This document shows positions 7,416-16,602 of a stretch of DNA of 35,511 nt, one piece after another; positions within the stretch are counted from its first letter, which is position 1, and the number at the start of each line of letters is the position of its first letter. This DNA is from an uncultured beta proteobacterium. GTDB lineage: Bacteria > Pseudomonadota > Gammaproteobacteria > Burkholderiales > Burkholderiaceae_C. Location: contig CAIKVZ010000159.1 in the NCBI GenBank assembly GCA_903830985.1, positions 1-35,511 on the forward strand, in the 5' to 3' direction. A model generated the notes under the pieces. That model was not told the origin of the DNA, did no database searches, and was given only the letters and a program-made list of their open reading frames with translations. Both the position numbers and the translations under genes were made by a program.

Positions 7416-9515
7416 ATGACGGCTCTGTATCAAGTCCACGGCGACGTGGCGACCATCACCTTGAACAACCCGCCGGTCAACGGCCTGGGTCTGGCGACGC
7501 GTCTGGCGATCACCGACGGTCTGGCCTTGGCCAATGCCGACTCGGCCGTGAAGGCGGTCGTCCTGACCGGCGCCGGCAAGGCCTTTTCCGGCGGCGCCGA
7601 CATCAAGGAGTTCGGCTCGCCCACGGCGACCCAGGAACCCAACCTGCTGAGCGTCATTCTGGCGCTGGAGAACTCCGCCAAGCCGGTGGTGGCTGCCCTG
7701 CACAGCGTGGCCATGGGCGGTGGCCTGGAGTTGGCGTTGGGCTGCCATTACCGCATCGCTGCGCCCGGCTGCAGCGTTGCCCTGCCCGAAGTCAAACTGG
7801 GGCTGATTCCCGGCGCCGGCGGTACGCAGCGCCTGCCGCGCGTGCTCGGCGTCGAAGCCGCGCTGAACATGATCGTCAGCGGCGAGCCCGTCAAGAGCGA
7901 ACTGCTGGCTCAGTTGCCCGGGCAAAAGCTGTTCGACAAGATGGCAGCGTCCGCCGAGTCGCTGATGCAGGAGGCATTGGACCTGGCGCGTGCCATGGCC
8001 GACGTGCGTCCGCTGCCGCTGGTGCGCAATCTGCCCTGCAAACACCCCTTGGGCGACGCCTATTTCCAGTTCGCGCGCAACATGGTCAAGGGTATGTCCA
8101 AAAATTACCCGGCCCCCGGCAAATGCGTGGATGCTGTGCAAGCCGCCACGAAGCAAAAATTCGACGCCGGCATGGTGTTCGAGCGCGAGACCTTCATCAA
8201 CCTGATGTGGACGCCCGAGTGCCGTGCCTTGCGCCACCTGTTCATGGCCGAGCGCGCCGCCTCCAAGGTCCCGGATGTGCCCTCCGACACGGTGCAGCGC
8301 CCCATTCAATCCGTGGCCATCATTGGCGCGGGCACCATGGGTGGCGGCATCGCCATGAATTTCCTCAATGCCGGCATCGCTGTGAAGATGCTGGAGATGA
8401 AGCAGGAAGCGCTGGACCGGGGCCTGGCCACCATCCGCAAGAACTACGAGTCGCAGGTGAAGAAGGGCAAGTTGAAGCAGGACAAGTACGAGCAGCGCAT
8501 GAGCCTGCTGACGACCACGCTGAGCTACGACGAACTCAAGGATGCCGACATGGTGATCGAAGCCGTGTTCGAAGAGATGGGCGTGAAGCAGGCAGTGTTC
8601 AAGGAACTCGACCGCGTCATGAAACCGGGCGCGATTCTGGCGAGCAATACCTCGACCCTGGACCTGAACACGATCGCCAGTTTCACGGCGCGTCCGCAGG
8701 ATGTGATCGGCATGCACTTCTTCAGCCCGGCCAATGTGATGAAACTGCTGGAAGTGGTGCGTGGCGAGAAGACCGCCAAGGACGTGCTGGCCACCGTCAT
8801 GGGTCTGGCCAAGAAGATCAAGAAGACGGCCGTGGTCTCGGGCGTGTGCGACGGCTTCATCGGCAACCGCATGATCGAGCAGTACGGGCGCCAGGGCGGC
8901 TTCCTGCTGGACGAGGGCTGCACACCCCAGCAGGTGGACCGTGCCGTGGAGAAATTCGGCTTTGCCATGGGGCCATTCCGCATGGGCGACCTGGCAGGCA
9001 ACGACATCGGTTGGGCGATTCGCAAGCGGCGCTACCTCGAAAAGCCTGACATGAAGTACAGCAAGACCGCGGATCTGCTGTGCGAGAAGGGGCGCTATGG
9101 CCAGAAAACCGGCGCCGGCTGGTACGACTATCAGGCCGGCAAGCGCGAGCCCATTCCCAATGCCGAAGTGGTGCAGATGATCGAAGCGCACCGCGCTTCC
9201 CTGGGCATCACGCCGCGCAAGATCTCCGACGAGGAAATCGTGCAGCGACTGGTGTTCTCGCTGGTGAACGAAGCCGCCCATCTGCTGGAAGAAGGCATCG
9301 CCGCCCGGGCCGGCGACATCGACATGGTGTATCTCACTGGCTACGGTTTTCCGATCTGGCGCGGTGGCCCGATGAACTACGCGAATGAAGTGGGCCTGTT
9401 CAACGTGGTGCAGGCGATGAACCGTTTTGCCCGCAATCCGCTTGACGATGCCAAGTTCTGGCAGCCGGCGCCCTTGCTGGCAAGGTTGGCAGCGCAGGGC
9501 AAGACTTTCAGTTGA
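7416..9515 (+). CDS. FadB-like bifunctional enoyl-CoA hydratase / 3-hydroxyacyl-CoA dehydrogenase
   Basis: Cytoplasmic beta-oxidation enzyme of 699 residues. The N-terminal crotonase domain (about 1-200) hydrates trans-2-enoyl-CoA. Its oxyanion-hole segments are SGGADIKEF (58-66) and [10 protein letters not shown] (100-109), and the catalytic glutamates are 105 and 125 with the same 20-residue spacing as E. coli FadB. From about 298 the dehydrogenase domain has the NAD loop GAGTMGGG (304-311) and catalytic His434 (IGMHFFSP). A C-terminal 3HCDH domain follows, with a second copy near 620-690. AGGAG at 7403-7407 supports the start. It is slightly shorter than E. coli FadB (729). It heads the acyl-CoA cluster directly after the operator palindrome. 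I withhold a gene symbol because FadB, FadJ and monofunctional-fusion paralogues are hard to separate by eye. Confidence 0.93.
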   Translation: MTALYQVHGDVATITLNNPPVNGLGLATRLAITDGLALANADSAVKAVVLTGAGKAFSGGADIKEFGSPTATQEPNLLSVILALENSAKPVVAALHSVAMGGGLELALGCHYRIAAPGCSVALPEVKLGLIPGAGGTQRLPRVLGVEAALNMIVSGEPVKSELLAQLPGQKLFDKMAASAESLMQEALDLARAMADVRPLPLVRNLPCKHPLGDAYFQFARNMVKGMSKNYPAPGKCVDAVQAATKQKFDAGMVFERETFINLMWTPECRALRHLFMAERAASKVPDVPSDTVQRPIQSVAIIGAGTMGGGIAMNFLNAGIAVKMLEMKQEALDRGLATIRKNYESQVKKGKLKQDKYEQRMSLLTTTLSYDELKDADMVIEAVFEEMGVKQAVFKELDRVMKPGAILASNTSTLDLNTIASFTARPQDVIGMHFFSPANVMKLLEVVRGEKTAKDVLATVMGLAKKIKKTAVVSGVCDGFIGNRMIEQYGRQGGFLLDEGCTPQQVDRAVEKFGFAMGPFRMGDLAGNDIGWAIRKRRYLEKPDMKYSKTADLLCEKGRYGQKTGAGWYDYQAGKREPIPNAEVVQMIEAHRASLGITPRKISDEEIVQRLVFSLVNEAAHLLEEGIAARAGDIDMVYLTGYGFPIWRGGPMNYANEVGLFNVVQAMNRFARNPLDDAKFWQPAPLLARLAAQGKTFS

Positions 9516-9554
9516 TCATTCATGTGCAGTGAGCCTGCTTCCAGGTTCCCCGCC

Positions 9555-9584
9555 GCGCGCCCCAAATCCGTGGATTTGGCGCGC
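9555..9584. terminator. strong GC-rich hairpin between the fadB-like and thiolase genes
   Basis: GCGCGC plus CAAATCC (9555-9570, with two unpaired C) pairs with GGATTTGGCGCGC (9572-9584). The sequence after it (TTACCC) is not a U-tract, so it is more likely an mRNA processing or stability hairpin, or a REP-like repeat, than a classical terminator. Confidence 0.35.
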
Positions 9585-9651
9585 TTACCCTAAAGCTTGT
9601 TGGCCCGGGGCGCGCTTGCGTCCGGGTCCTGAATTTCACAGGAGTACCCCC

Positions 9652-10827
9652 ATGACATCCGCCGTAATCGTCTCCACTGCCCGCACGCCCCTGGCCAAAA
9701 GCTGGAAGGGCGCTTTCAACATGACGCATGGCGCCACGCTGGGCGGCCACGCCGTACAGCACGCGATTGCGCGCGCCGGTATCGATGCCGCCGAAGTGGA
9801 GGACGTGATCATGGGTTGCGCCAGCCCCGAAGGCGCGACGGGGGCCAACATCGCGCGCCAGATCGCCTTGCGCGCCGGCTGCCCGGTGACGGTTTCGGGC
9901 TTCACGCTGAACCGCTTTTGCTCTTCCGGCTTGCAGTCCATTGCCCTGGCCGCTCAGCGCATCATTGCCGGCGAGGCCGATGTTTTTGTGGCAGGCGGGG
10001 TGGAGAGCATTTCCTGCGTGCAGCAGGAGATGAACACGCACATGCTGACCGACCCCTGGCTGCTGAAGAACAAGCCCGATATTTACTGGAACATGCTGCA
10101 GACGGCGGAGCAGGTGGCCAAGCGCTACGGCATCACGCGCCAGCAGATGGACGAGTACGGCGCAGTCAGCCAGCAGCGCGCTGCTGCCGCATTGGAAGCG
10201 GGCCTGTTCACCGCCGAGATTGCCCCCATCACGGTCACCATGGGTGTGGCCGACAAGGTCATGGGTCTGATGACGCGCGAGGTGACCTGCAGCCAGGACG
10301 AAGGCATTCGCGCCGGCACCACCTACGAGGGCATCAAGGACCTGCGCTCGGCCATTCCCGGTGGACTGATCTCGGCCGGCAACGCCAGCCAGTACTCCGA
10401 CGGTGCCGGCGCCTGCGTGCTCATGAGCGAGAGCCTGGCGCAGAAGAAGGGCCTGGCACCGCTGGGTCGGTTCCTGGGCTTTGCCGTGGCCGGTTGCGAG
10501 CCCGACGAGATGGGCATTGGCCCGGTGTTCGCCATTCCCAAGGTGCTCAAGCGTCTGGGTCTGACGGTGCAGGACATCGATCTGTGGGAACTGAATGAAG
10601 CCTTCGCCGTACAGGTGATCTATTGCCGCGACAAGTTGGGCATTCCAGCGGAGCGGCTCAATGTCAACGGCGGCGCCATCGCCGTGGGTCACCCCTACGG
10701 CGTGAGTGGCCAACGCCTCACAGGACACGCGCTGATCGAGGGCAAGCGCCGCGGCGCGAAACGCGTCTGCGTCACCATGTGCATCGGTGGCGGCATGGGC
10801 GCTGCCGGTGTGTTTGAGGTTCTCTGA
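9652..10827 (+). CDS. acetyl-CoA C-acyltransferase (thiolase), FadA-like
   Basis: Thiolase of 391 residues that cleaves 3-ketoacyl-CoA with CoA, the last step of the beta-oxidation cycle. All three active-site elements are present: nucleophile Cys90 in NRFCSSGLQ, the C-terminal [11 protein letters not shown] His segment, and the second Cys in [17 protein letters not shown] at 9639-9644 fixes the start. A longer upstream frame through the intergenic hairpin has no support. With the preceding FadB-like protein it forms the likely hydratase/dehydrogenase/thiolase set. An acetoacetyl-CoA (PhaA-type) role is possible, but the beta-oxidation neighbourhood favours degradation. Confidence 0.93.
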   Translation: MTSAVIVSTARTPLAKSWKGAFNMTHGATLGGHAVQHAIARAGIDAAEVEDVIMGCASPEGATGANIARQIALRAGCPVTVSGFTLNRFCSSGLQSIALAAQRIIAGEADVFVAGGVESISCVQQEMNTHMLTDPWLLKNKPDIYWNMLQTAEQVAKRYGITRQQMDEYGAVSQQRAAAALEAGLFTAEIAPITVTMGVADKVMGLMTREVTCSQDEGIRAGTTYEGIKDLRSAIPGGLISAGNASQYSDGAGACVLMSESLAQKKGLAPLGRFLGFAVAGCEPDEMGIGPVFAIPKVLKRLGLTVQDIDLWELNEAFAVQVIYCRDKLGIPAERLNVNGGAIAVGHPYGVSGQRLTGHALIEGKRRGAKRVCVTMCIGGGMGAAGVFEVL

Positions 10828-10833
10828 AACAAT

Positions 10834-10859
10834 GGGGACAGATCTTCAGCGCTGTCCCC
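10834..10859. repeat. REP-like palindrome after the thiolase gene
   Basis: GGGGACAG (10834-10841) and CTGTCCCC (10852-10859) form a perfect 8-bp stem with a 10-nt loop, 7 nt after the thiolase stop. There is no U-tract. The GGGGACAG/CTGTCCCC core resembles known REP-type repeats, and a related imperfect version lies at 24881-24925. The rest of the 94-bp gap shows no other signal. Confidence 0.45.
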
Positions 10860-10921
10860 AAGTGACTGTAGCTGTCTGCTGCTTCTTGCGGACCCATCAT
10901 CAACTTTGACGGTAACTGATC

Positions 10922-12745
10922 ATGAGTCTGCGCCCCACGCTTGATTTCCTGTTGTACGACTGGCTGCAAGCATCGCGGCTGAATGAACGCGAGCGCTTTG
11001 CCGACCATTCGCGCGAGACCTTCGACGCCGTGCTCGACACCTGCGAGCGCATTGCACGCGACAAGTACGCGCCTTTCAATCGCCTGGTGGACACCCAGGA
11101 GCCGCGTTTTGACGGCGAAAAAGTGATCCTGCCCCAGGCCACGCACGACGCCCACAAGGCTTACGCCGAATCCGGCATGCTGAGTGCGGCGCAGGACTAC
11201 GACATCGGCGGCATGCAACTGCCGTACACGGTAGAGGCGGCGGCGAACGCCTTCTTTGCCATGGCCTCGGTGAGCATCGGCTCCGGCATGCTGACCACGG
11301 GCAACGCCAACCTGCTGATGGTGCACGGCACTCCAATGCAGAAGCAGGTGTTCGCGCTGAACGAATTTTCCGGGCGCTGGTCGGGCACCATGTGTCTGAG
11401 CGAGCCGCAGGCCGGCTCCTCCCTGGGAGACGTGGCGACGCGTGCCGTCGCCGATGGCGACGGCGATGGCTCTGCCGCCGATCCGCTCGGGCCGCGCTAT
11501 CGCCTCACCGGCAACAAGATGTGGATCTCCTCCGGCGAACACGAGCTGACCGAGAACATCGTCCACCTGGTGTTGGCCAAGATCCCGCACGCTGATGGCA
11601 AATTGCCGGCCGGCACGCGCGGCATCTCACTTTTCATCGTTCCCAAAAAGCTGGTGGACGCGCAGGGTCAGCTGACCGGGGCACGCAATGATGTGGCGTT
11701 GGCGGGACTGAACCACAAGCTGGGCTGGCGCGGCACGACCAACACGCTGCTGAACTTTGGCGAAGGCAAGTACCCGGTGGACGGCGCGGCCGGTGCTGTG
11801 GGCTACCTTGTGGGCCAGCCGGGCGACGGCCTGCGATGCATGTTCCACATGATGAACGAAGCGCGCATCGGCGTCGGCCTGGCAGCGACGCTGCTGGGAC
11901 TGGCCGGCTATTACGCGTCGCTGGATTACGCCAGGACCCGCTTGCAGGGCCGTCCCCTGGGTGCCAAGGATCCAGCCCAGCCCCAGGTGCGCCTGATAGA
12001 GCATGCCGACGTGAAGCGCATGCTGCTGGCACAGAAAGCCTATGGCGAAGGCGCGCTGGCGCTGGCCCTGTATTGCGCCCGTCTGGTGGATGAGCAGCAC
12101 ACCGGCAGCCCCGAAGCTGCCGACGAGGCGCGCCTGCTGCTGGAAGTGCTGACGCCCATCGCCAAGAGTTGGCCCAGCGAATGGTGTCTGGAAGCGAATT
12201 CGCTGGCGATACAGATCCACGGCGGCTACGGCTACACGCGCGATTTTCCGGTGGAGCAGTACTGGCGCGACAACCGCCTGAACATGATTCATGAGGGGGC
12301 GCACGGCATCCAGGCCATGGATCTGCTGGGCCGCAAGGTGCTGATGGAGAACGGCCGCGGCCTGCAACTTCTGGGTGCGCGCATGGGCGAGACCATCCGG
12401 CAGGCTGCGACCCGTCCCGATCTGGCGCCGCACGCGCTCGCCCTGGGCCAGGCGCTGCAGCAGGTGAGCCTGGCGACTCAGGCCGCCTGGGCCAGTGGCA
12501 AGCCGACCGAGGCGCTGGCCAACGCTGTTCCCTACATGCAGGCCTTTGGTCATACCGTGCTGGCCTGGATCTGGCTGGACGTGGCGCTGGCATCGCTTGC
12601 AAGGGAGACCAGCGCGGCAGCGGCTGGTCGACGCGCAGCGATGCGCTATTTTTTCCATTACGAGTTGCCCAAGATTGGCGCCTGGTTGTCGGTTGTGCAG
12701 ACGCGCGACATGACTTGCGCCGATATGGGCGAAGATCAATTCTGA
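10922..12745 (+). CDS. acyl-CoA dehydrogenase
   Basis: FAD-dependent acyl-CoA dehydrogenase of 607 residues, the first oxidation step of beta-oxidation. The N-terminal helical region is followed by the MCLSEPQAGSSLGDV flavin-binding segment, a KMWISSGEHEL segment, the helical domain with MFHMMNEARIGVG, and IHGGYGYTRDFPVEQYWRDNRLNMIHEG. Glu458 in that last segment is at the catalytic-base position. About 120 C-terminal residues extend beyond the classical 380-400-residue enzymes, placing it with the long dehydrogenases with a C-terminal domain (the group that includes methylmercaptopropionyl-CoA dehydrogenase DmdC). Acyl chain specificity cannot be assigned. Electrons would go to ETF, which is not encoded here. 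Confidence 0.92.
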   Translation: MSLRPTLDFLLYDWLQASRLNERERFADHSRETFDAVLDTCERIARDKYAPFNRLVDTQEPRFDGEKVILPQATHDAHKAYAESGMLSAAQDYDIGGMQLPYTVEAAANAFFAMASVSIGSGMLTTGNANLLMVHGTPMQKQVFALNEFSGRWSGTMCLSEPQAGSSLGDVATRAVADGDGDGSAADPLGPRYRLTGNKMWISSGEHELTENIVHLVLAKIPHADGKLPAGTRGISLFIVPKKLVDAQGQLTGARNDVALAGLNHKLGWRGTTNTLLNFGEGKYPVDGAAGAVGYLVGQPGDGLRCMFHMMNEARIGVGLAATLLGLAGYYASLDYARTRLQGRPLGAKDPAQPQVRLIEHADVKRMLLAQKAYGEGALALALYCARLVDEQHTGSPEAADEARLLLEVLTPIAKSWPSEWCLEANSLAIQIHGGYGYTRDFPVEQYWRDNRLNMIHEGAHGIQAMDLLGRKVLMENGRGLQLLGARMGETIRQAATRPDLAPHALALGQALQQVSLATQAAWASGKPTEALANAVPYMQAFGHTVLAWIWLDVALASLARETSAAAAGRRAAMRYFFHYELPKIGAWLSVVQTRDMTCADMGEDQF

Positions 12746-12765
12746 ATGCCGTACCGGAGACACCC

Positions 12766-13557
12766 ATGACACGCACCATTCAACAACTGTTCGATCTGAC
12801 GGGCAAGACCGCACTGGTCACCGGTGGCTCCAGAGGCTTGGGCCTGCAAATGGCGCATGCCTTGGGCGAAGCCGGCGCGCGCGTCATGCTGAGTTCGCGC
12901 AAGGCGGAAGATCTGGAGCAGGCCGTGGCGCAGTTGCAGGCCAGCGGCATCGACGCGCGCTGGATCGCCGCCGACTGCGCAGTGGAGTCGGACATCCGCC
13001 GTCTGGCCGACGAAACGCTGGAGCGCATGGGACCGGTGGACATCCTGGTGAACAACGCCGGCGCCACCTGGGGTGCACCCGCCGAAGACCACCCCGTCGC
13101 GGCCTGGGACAAGGTGATGAACCTCAATGTGCGCGGCTACTTCATCCTGAGTCAACACATCGCCAAACACTCGATGATTGCGCGGCGCAGCGGGCGCATC
13201 ATCAACCTGGCCTCGATCGCCGGCCTGGGCGGTAACCCGTCCGGGCTGCAGACCCTCGCCTACAACACCTCCAAGGGCGCGGTGATCAACTTCACGCGTG
13301 CCCTGGCAGCCGAGTGGGGCCAGTACGGCATCACGGTGAACGCCATCTGCCCCGGATTTTTCCCCAGCAGGATGACCGCAGGCACGCTCAAGGCGCTGGG
13401 CGAGGAGCGGTTGGCCTCGCACGCCCCGCTGAAACGCCTGGGCGACGACGAAGACCTCAAGGGCCTGTGCGTGCTGTTCGCATCCGATGCCGGCAAGCAC
13501 ATCACGGGCCAGTGGTTGGCTGTGGACGGCGGCGTCAGCGCACTCATTGGTGGTTGA
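12766..13557 (+). CDS. short-chain dehydrogenase/reductase
   Basis: Classical SDR of 263 residues. The NAD(P) motif TGGSRGLG is at 19-26, followed by NNAGA, catalytic Ser150, Tyr166 and Lys170 (YNTSK), and a C-terminal ITGQWLAVDGG as in 3-oxoacyl-ACP reductase/gluconate 5-dehydrogenase-like members. CCGGAGA about 6 nt upstream supports the ATG at 12766, 20 nt after the acyl-CoA dehydrogenase stop, so co-transcription is likely. Arg23 in the glycine motif hints at NADP(H). In this setting it may act on a 3-hydroxyacyl or other alcohol intermediate, but the substrate is inference only. Confidence 0.9.
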   Translation: MTRTIQQLFDLTGKTALVTGGSRGLGLQMAHALGEAGARVMLSSRKAEDLEQAVAQLQASGIDARWIAADCAVESDIRRLADETLERMGPVDILVNNAGATWGAPAEDHPVAAWDKVMNLNVRGYFILSQHIAKHSMIARRSGRIINLASIAGLGGNPSGLQTLAYNTSKGAVINFTRALAAEWGQYGITVNAICPGFFPSRMTAGTLKALGEERLASHAPLKRLGDDEDLKGLCVLFASDAGKHITGQWLAVDGGVSALIGG

Positions 13558-13585
13558 GCTACTGCGCAGACGTGATGCGTCGTTG

Positions 13586-13646
13586 GGCGGTACTCGCAAT
13601 CCTCATGCACGGTTCAGTGCATTGCGGTTGCTGTGCTCCGTCCGCC
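13586..13646. repeat. imperfect long hairpin, probable lineage-specific intergenic repeat
   Basis: The arms at 13596-13610 and 13617-13631 (GCAATCCTCATGCAC / GTGCATTGCGGTTGC) pair at 11 of 15 positions plus two wobbles around a 6-nt loop. GGCGG (13586-13590) and CCGCC (13642-13646) close an outer stem. From general familiarity this resembles intergenic elements scattered through Comamonadaceae genomes. It fills most of the 134-bp gap between the SDR and thioesterase genes. Confidence 0.4.
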
Positions 13647-13691
13647 TAGCCTGACGCCTGCTCGCTACGCTCATAAAAAAGGATGATGACG

Positions 13692-14120
13692 ATGAATTTC
13701 GGTGCGAACATTCCCTTTGTGGCACACCTGGGCTTCGAGTTGTGCCTGTTCGAGGGCGGGCAGTCGGAGATCCGCTATTGCGCCCAGCCCGAGCACCTCA
13801 ACTCCTTCGGCGTGACCCACGGTGGCGCCAGCATGACGCTGATGGATGTGACCATGGCGACGGCCGCGCGCAGCGTGGACAAGGACATGGGCGTGGTCAC
13901 CATCGAGATGAAGACCAGCTTCATGCAGCCGGCATTGGGGCCGCTCACGGCCAAGGGCCGCCTGCTGCACCGCAGCGCCACGCTGGCCTTCACCGAAGCC
14001 AGCATTTACGACGCGGCAGGGCGCCTGTGCGCCCATGCCACAGGCACCTTCAAGTACGTGCGCCGCCTGGCCACCGGCGGCAAAAACATTCAGGATTTCA
14101 GCGGTATTTCCACGGACTGA
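13692..14120 (+). CDS. PaaI-type hotdog-fold thioesterase
   Basis: Hotdog-fold acyl-CoA thioesterase of 142 residues, PaaI/YbgC-like. The HGGASMTLMD motif (His43-Gly-Gly, Asp52) carries the usual active-site acid on the central helix, and a TIEMKTSFMQPA strand segment follows as in PaaI proteins. Three in-frame ATGs lie at 13683, 13686 and 13692. I choose the last because AAGG at 13679-13682 is 9 nt away, the right distance, whereas it touches the first. It probably releases CoA from stalled or toxic acyl-CoA intermediates, a common role of such genes in acyl-CoA catabolic clusters. Confidence 0.87.
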   Translation: MNFGANIPFVAHLGFELCLFEGGQSEIRYCAQPEHLNSFGVTHGGASMTLMDVTMATAARSVDKDMGVVTIEMKTSFMQPALGPLTAKGRLLHRSATLAFTEASIYDAAGRLCAHATGTFKYVRRLATGGKNIQDFSGISTD

Positions 14121-14169
14121 TTGCGCTGCAAACGCCGGTATTTTTCCTTCCACTCAAAGCTCAACCACC

Positions 14170-15189
14170 ATGCCACTGAACCACCAAATCTTGCTCGACA
14201 ACCGCCCCAGCGGCGAGGCCAGTCTCGATAATTTCAGACTCGCCTCCAGCCAGACGCCGGTGCTACAGGAGGGGCAGGTGCTGGTGCAGCACCACTACCT
14301 GAGTCTGGACCCCTATATGCGGGGTCGCATGAACGACAGCAAGAGCTACGCCCAACCCCAGGCGCTGGGCGCCGTGATGCAGGGCGGCACGGCCGGCGTG
14401 GTCGTCGAGTCCCTGAGCCCGCGGTTCCCGGTGGGTACGCCCGTGCTGTGCATGGGTGGCTGGCAGGAGTACAGCGTGGTCGACACCGCCGAGCCTGGCG
14501 CCTTGCGCAGGGTTGACACCGCGCACATTCCGCTGAGCGCCTACCTGGGCGCGGTGGGCATGCCGGGCGTCACGGCCTGGTATGGGCTGATGAAAATCTG
14601 CGAGCCCAAGCCGGGTGAAACCGTGGTGGTAAGCGCCGCCAGCGGCGCCGTCGGCTCCGTGGTGGGCCAGTTGGCCAAGGCGCGCGGCTGTCGCGCCGTG
14701 GGCCTGGCCGGTGGCCCGGAGAAATGCCGCTACGTGGTGGAGGAACTGGGCTTTGACGCCTGCATCGATTACAAGGCGCACCCGGACGCGAAGTCGCTTT
14801 ACAAGGCGCTCAAGGAAGCCACTCCCGACGGCATCGACGGCTATTTCGAGAACGTCGGCGGCCTGATTCTGGACACCGTGTTGGCGCGCATGAATGCCTT
14901 TGGCCGCATCGCGGTGTGCGGCATGATTGCCGGCTACGACGGCGCGCCCATGCCGCTGGCGAACCCGGCGCTGATCCTGGTGAGCCGCCTCAAGGTGCAG
15001 GGCTTCATCGTGAGCGAGCACATGGAGGTCTGGCCCGAGGCGCTGGCCGAGTTGGGCTCGCTGGTGGCCAGCGGCAAGCTCAAGTTCAGGGAGTCCGTGG
15101 CGCCGGGCATTGCCGCCGCACCCGAGGCGTTTCTCGGCCTGCTCAAGGGCAGGAACTTTGGCAAGCAGTTGGTCAAGCTGACCGCTTGA
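14170..15189 (+). CDS. NADP-dependent MDR-family oxidoreductase (CurA/leukotriene B4 dehydrogenase-like)
   Basis: Zinc-independent medium-chain dehydrogenase/reductase of 339 residues. The family marker LSLDPYMRGRM is at 44-54, the nucleotide-binding loop AASGAVGS at 156-163, and a FENVGG segment lies further on. This is typical of prostaglandin reductase/leukotriene B4 12-hydroxydehydrogenase-like enzymes, including bacterial CurA. They reduce the double bond of enones or 2-alkenals with NADPH. No SD is evident before 14170, only 49 nt after the thioesterase stop. In a beta-oxidation cluster it may handle unsaturated or branched enoyl compounds, which is inference. Confidence 0.9.
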   Translation: MPLNHQILLDNRPSGEASLDNFRLASSQTPVLQEGQVLVQHHYLSLDPYMRGRMNDSKSYAQPQALGAVMQGGTAGVVVESLSPRFPVGTPVLCMGGWQEYSVVDTAEPGALRRVDTAHIPLSAYLGAVGMPGVTAWYGLMKICEPKPGETVVVSAASGAVGSVVGQLAKARGCRAVGLAGGPEKCRYVVEELGFDACIDYKAHPDAKSLYKALKEATPDGIDGYFENVGGLILDTVLARMNAFGRIAVCGMIAGYDGAPMPLANPALILVSRLKVQGFIVSEHMEVWPEALAELGSLVASGKLKFRESVAPGIAAAPEAFLGLLKGRNFGKQLVKLTA

Positions 15190-15222
15190 CGCCCGGCCCC
15201 TGCACCGACGAGGCGCTGCGGC

Positions 15223-15675
15223 ATGTCCGAAATCACCTGGAAGCTGTTGCCCTATGACGCACTGACAGTGGCCGAACTGTATGCCGTGCTGGCGCTGCGC
15301 AGCGAGGTCTTTGTGCTGGAGCAGGCCTGCCTCTTTCAGGACATCGATGGCGTGGACCATCTGGCGCTGCACGTGCTGGGAACGGTGGGCGATCAGCTGG
15401 TGGCCTATGCACGGTGTTTCCCTGCGGGTGTCAAGTACGCCGAGGCCAGCCTGGGACGCGTCGTGCTCCGCCAATCCGTGCGCAGCCGCGGTGTCGGTCA
15501 TGTACTGTTGCGCCAGGCGCTGGCCGGTCTGCTGCAGCGCTGGGGCGAGCAGGCCATACGCATCGCGGCGCAGGCCGGGTTGCAGGATTTTTATGAGCAG
15601 CATGGCTTTATCGTGTGCGGCGCGCCCTACGTCGAAGACGGCATTGCCCATATCGACATGCTGCGACCGGCTTAA
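15223..15675 (+). CDS. GNAT family N-acetyltransferase, ElaA-like
   Basis: GNAT protein of 150 residues. The N-terminal ALRSEVFVLEQACLFQDIDGVD segment (24-45) is the hallmark of the ElaA family, and the acetyl-CoA region is SLGRVVLRQSVRSRGVGHVLLRQAL (V-x-x-x-x-R-x-x-G-V-G pattern). The family substrate is unknown. The start at 15223 follows the MDR stop by 33 nt. It lies within the co-directional catabolic run but has no obvious link to beta-oxidation. Confidence 0.87.
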   Translation: MSEITWKLLPYDALTVAELYAVLALRSEVFVLEQACLFQDIDGVDHLALHVLGTVGDQLVAYARCFPAGVKYAEASLGRVVLRQSVRSRGVGHVLLRQALAGLLQRWGEQAIRIAAQAGLQDFYEQHGFIVCGAPYVEDGIAHIDMLRPA

Positions 15676-15690
15676 CCCAAGGAGAGATGA

Positions 15691-16602
15691 ATGATCGAAA
15701 ATTTTCAAGGCAAGACAGCGGTTTTGACAGGTGCCGGTTCCGGCTTTGGCCTGGAGTGCGCGCGCATTGGCGCGCGTCTGGGCATGAACCTGGTGCTGGC
15801 CGACGTGCAGCAGGACGCGCTTGATCAGGCCACGGCCGAGATGCGCGCGGCCGGTGCCCAGGTGCTGCCCGTGCTGCTGGACGTGTCCAGCGCAGACCAG
15901 ATCGAAGCCATGGGGCAGGCCACGCTGGAGCGCTTTGGCGCGCCGCATCTGGTGTTCAACAACGCCGGTGTGGGCTCGGGTGGACTGATCTGGGAGAGCA
16001 CGCGCCAGGACTGGGAATGGGTGCTGGGTGTGAACCTGATGGGCGTGGTGCACGGCGTGCGCGTCTTCACACCCATGATGCTGGAAGCCGCGGCGCGCGA
16101 CCCGTCCTGGCGTGGCCACATCGTCAACACCGCCAGCATGGCAGGTCTGCTTAACGCGCCCAATATGGGTGTATACAACGTCAGCAAGCACGCGGTGGTG
16201 TCCTTGAGCGAAACCCTGTACCAGGATCTGGCGCTGGTGACAGACCAGATCGGCGCGTCAGTGCTGTGCCCGTTCTTCGTTCCCACCGGCATCAGCCAAA
16301 GCCACCGCAACCGACCCACCGAGATGAAGACGTCGGGCGCGAAGCCGACGCGCAGCCAGTTGATCGGCCAGGCCATGAGCGACAAGGCCGTGGGTTCGGG
16401 CAAGGTCAGCGCCGCCGAGGTTGCACAGAAGGTGTTTGACGCGGTGGCGGCGAATCAGTTCTATGTCTTCAGCCACCCGCAGGTCCTGCAATCGGTGCAG
16501 ACCCGGCTGGAAGACATCATGCAGTGTCGCAACCCGACCGATCCGTTTGCCAGCAAGCCCCAGATCGGCGCGGACCTCAAGGCGGCCTTGCGCGCACCTT
16601 GA
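15691..16602 (+). CDS. short-chain dehydrogenase/reductase
   Basis: SDR of 303 residues with TGAGSGFG at 13-20, NNAGV, a TASMAG serine segment, and Tyr162/Lys166 (YNVSK). The C-terminal region of about 80 residues (from PFFVPTGISQS) is longer than in the 250-residue classical enzymes. AAGGAGAG immediately upstream gives a strong SD, and the gap to the ElaA-like gene is 15 nt. The Asp at the end of the second strand (VLADV) points to NAD(H) preference. Its substrate is unknown. It is the last plus-strand gene of the cluster, and its stop codon sits in a hairpin shared with the convergent GGDEF-EAL gene. Confidence 0.9.
   Translation: MIENFQGKTAVLTGAGSGFGLECARIGARLGMNLVLADVQQDALDQATAEMRAAGAQVLPVLLDVSSADQIEAMGQATLERFGAPHLVFNNAGVGSGGLIWESTRQDWEWVLGVNLMGVVHGVRVFTPMMLEAAARDPSWRGHIVNTASMAGLLNAPNMGVYNVSKHAVVSLSETLYQDLALVTDQIGASVLCPFFVPTGISQSHRNRPTEMKTSGAKPTRSQLIGQAMSDKAVGSGKVSAAEVAQKVFDAVAANQFYVFSHPQVLQSVQTRLEDIMQCRNPTDPFASKPQIGADLKAALRAP

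Noticed and set aside
6615-9281. 888-codon open frame on the minus strand
   Set aside because: It lies antisense to the LivF-like and FadB-like genes. The translation is His/Gln/Gly-rich low-complexity sequence with no recognisable family, typical of the antisense frame of GC-rich genes.
14263-16191. 642-codon minus-strand frame
   Set aside because: It is antisense to three well-identified genes (MDR oxidoreductase, ElaA-like GNAT and SDR) and has no domain of its own.
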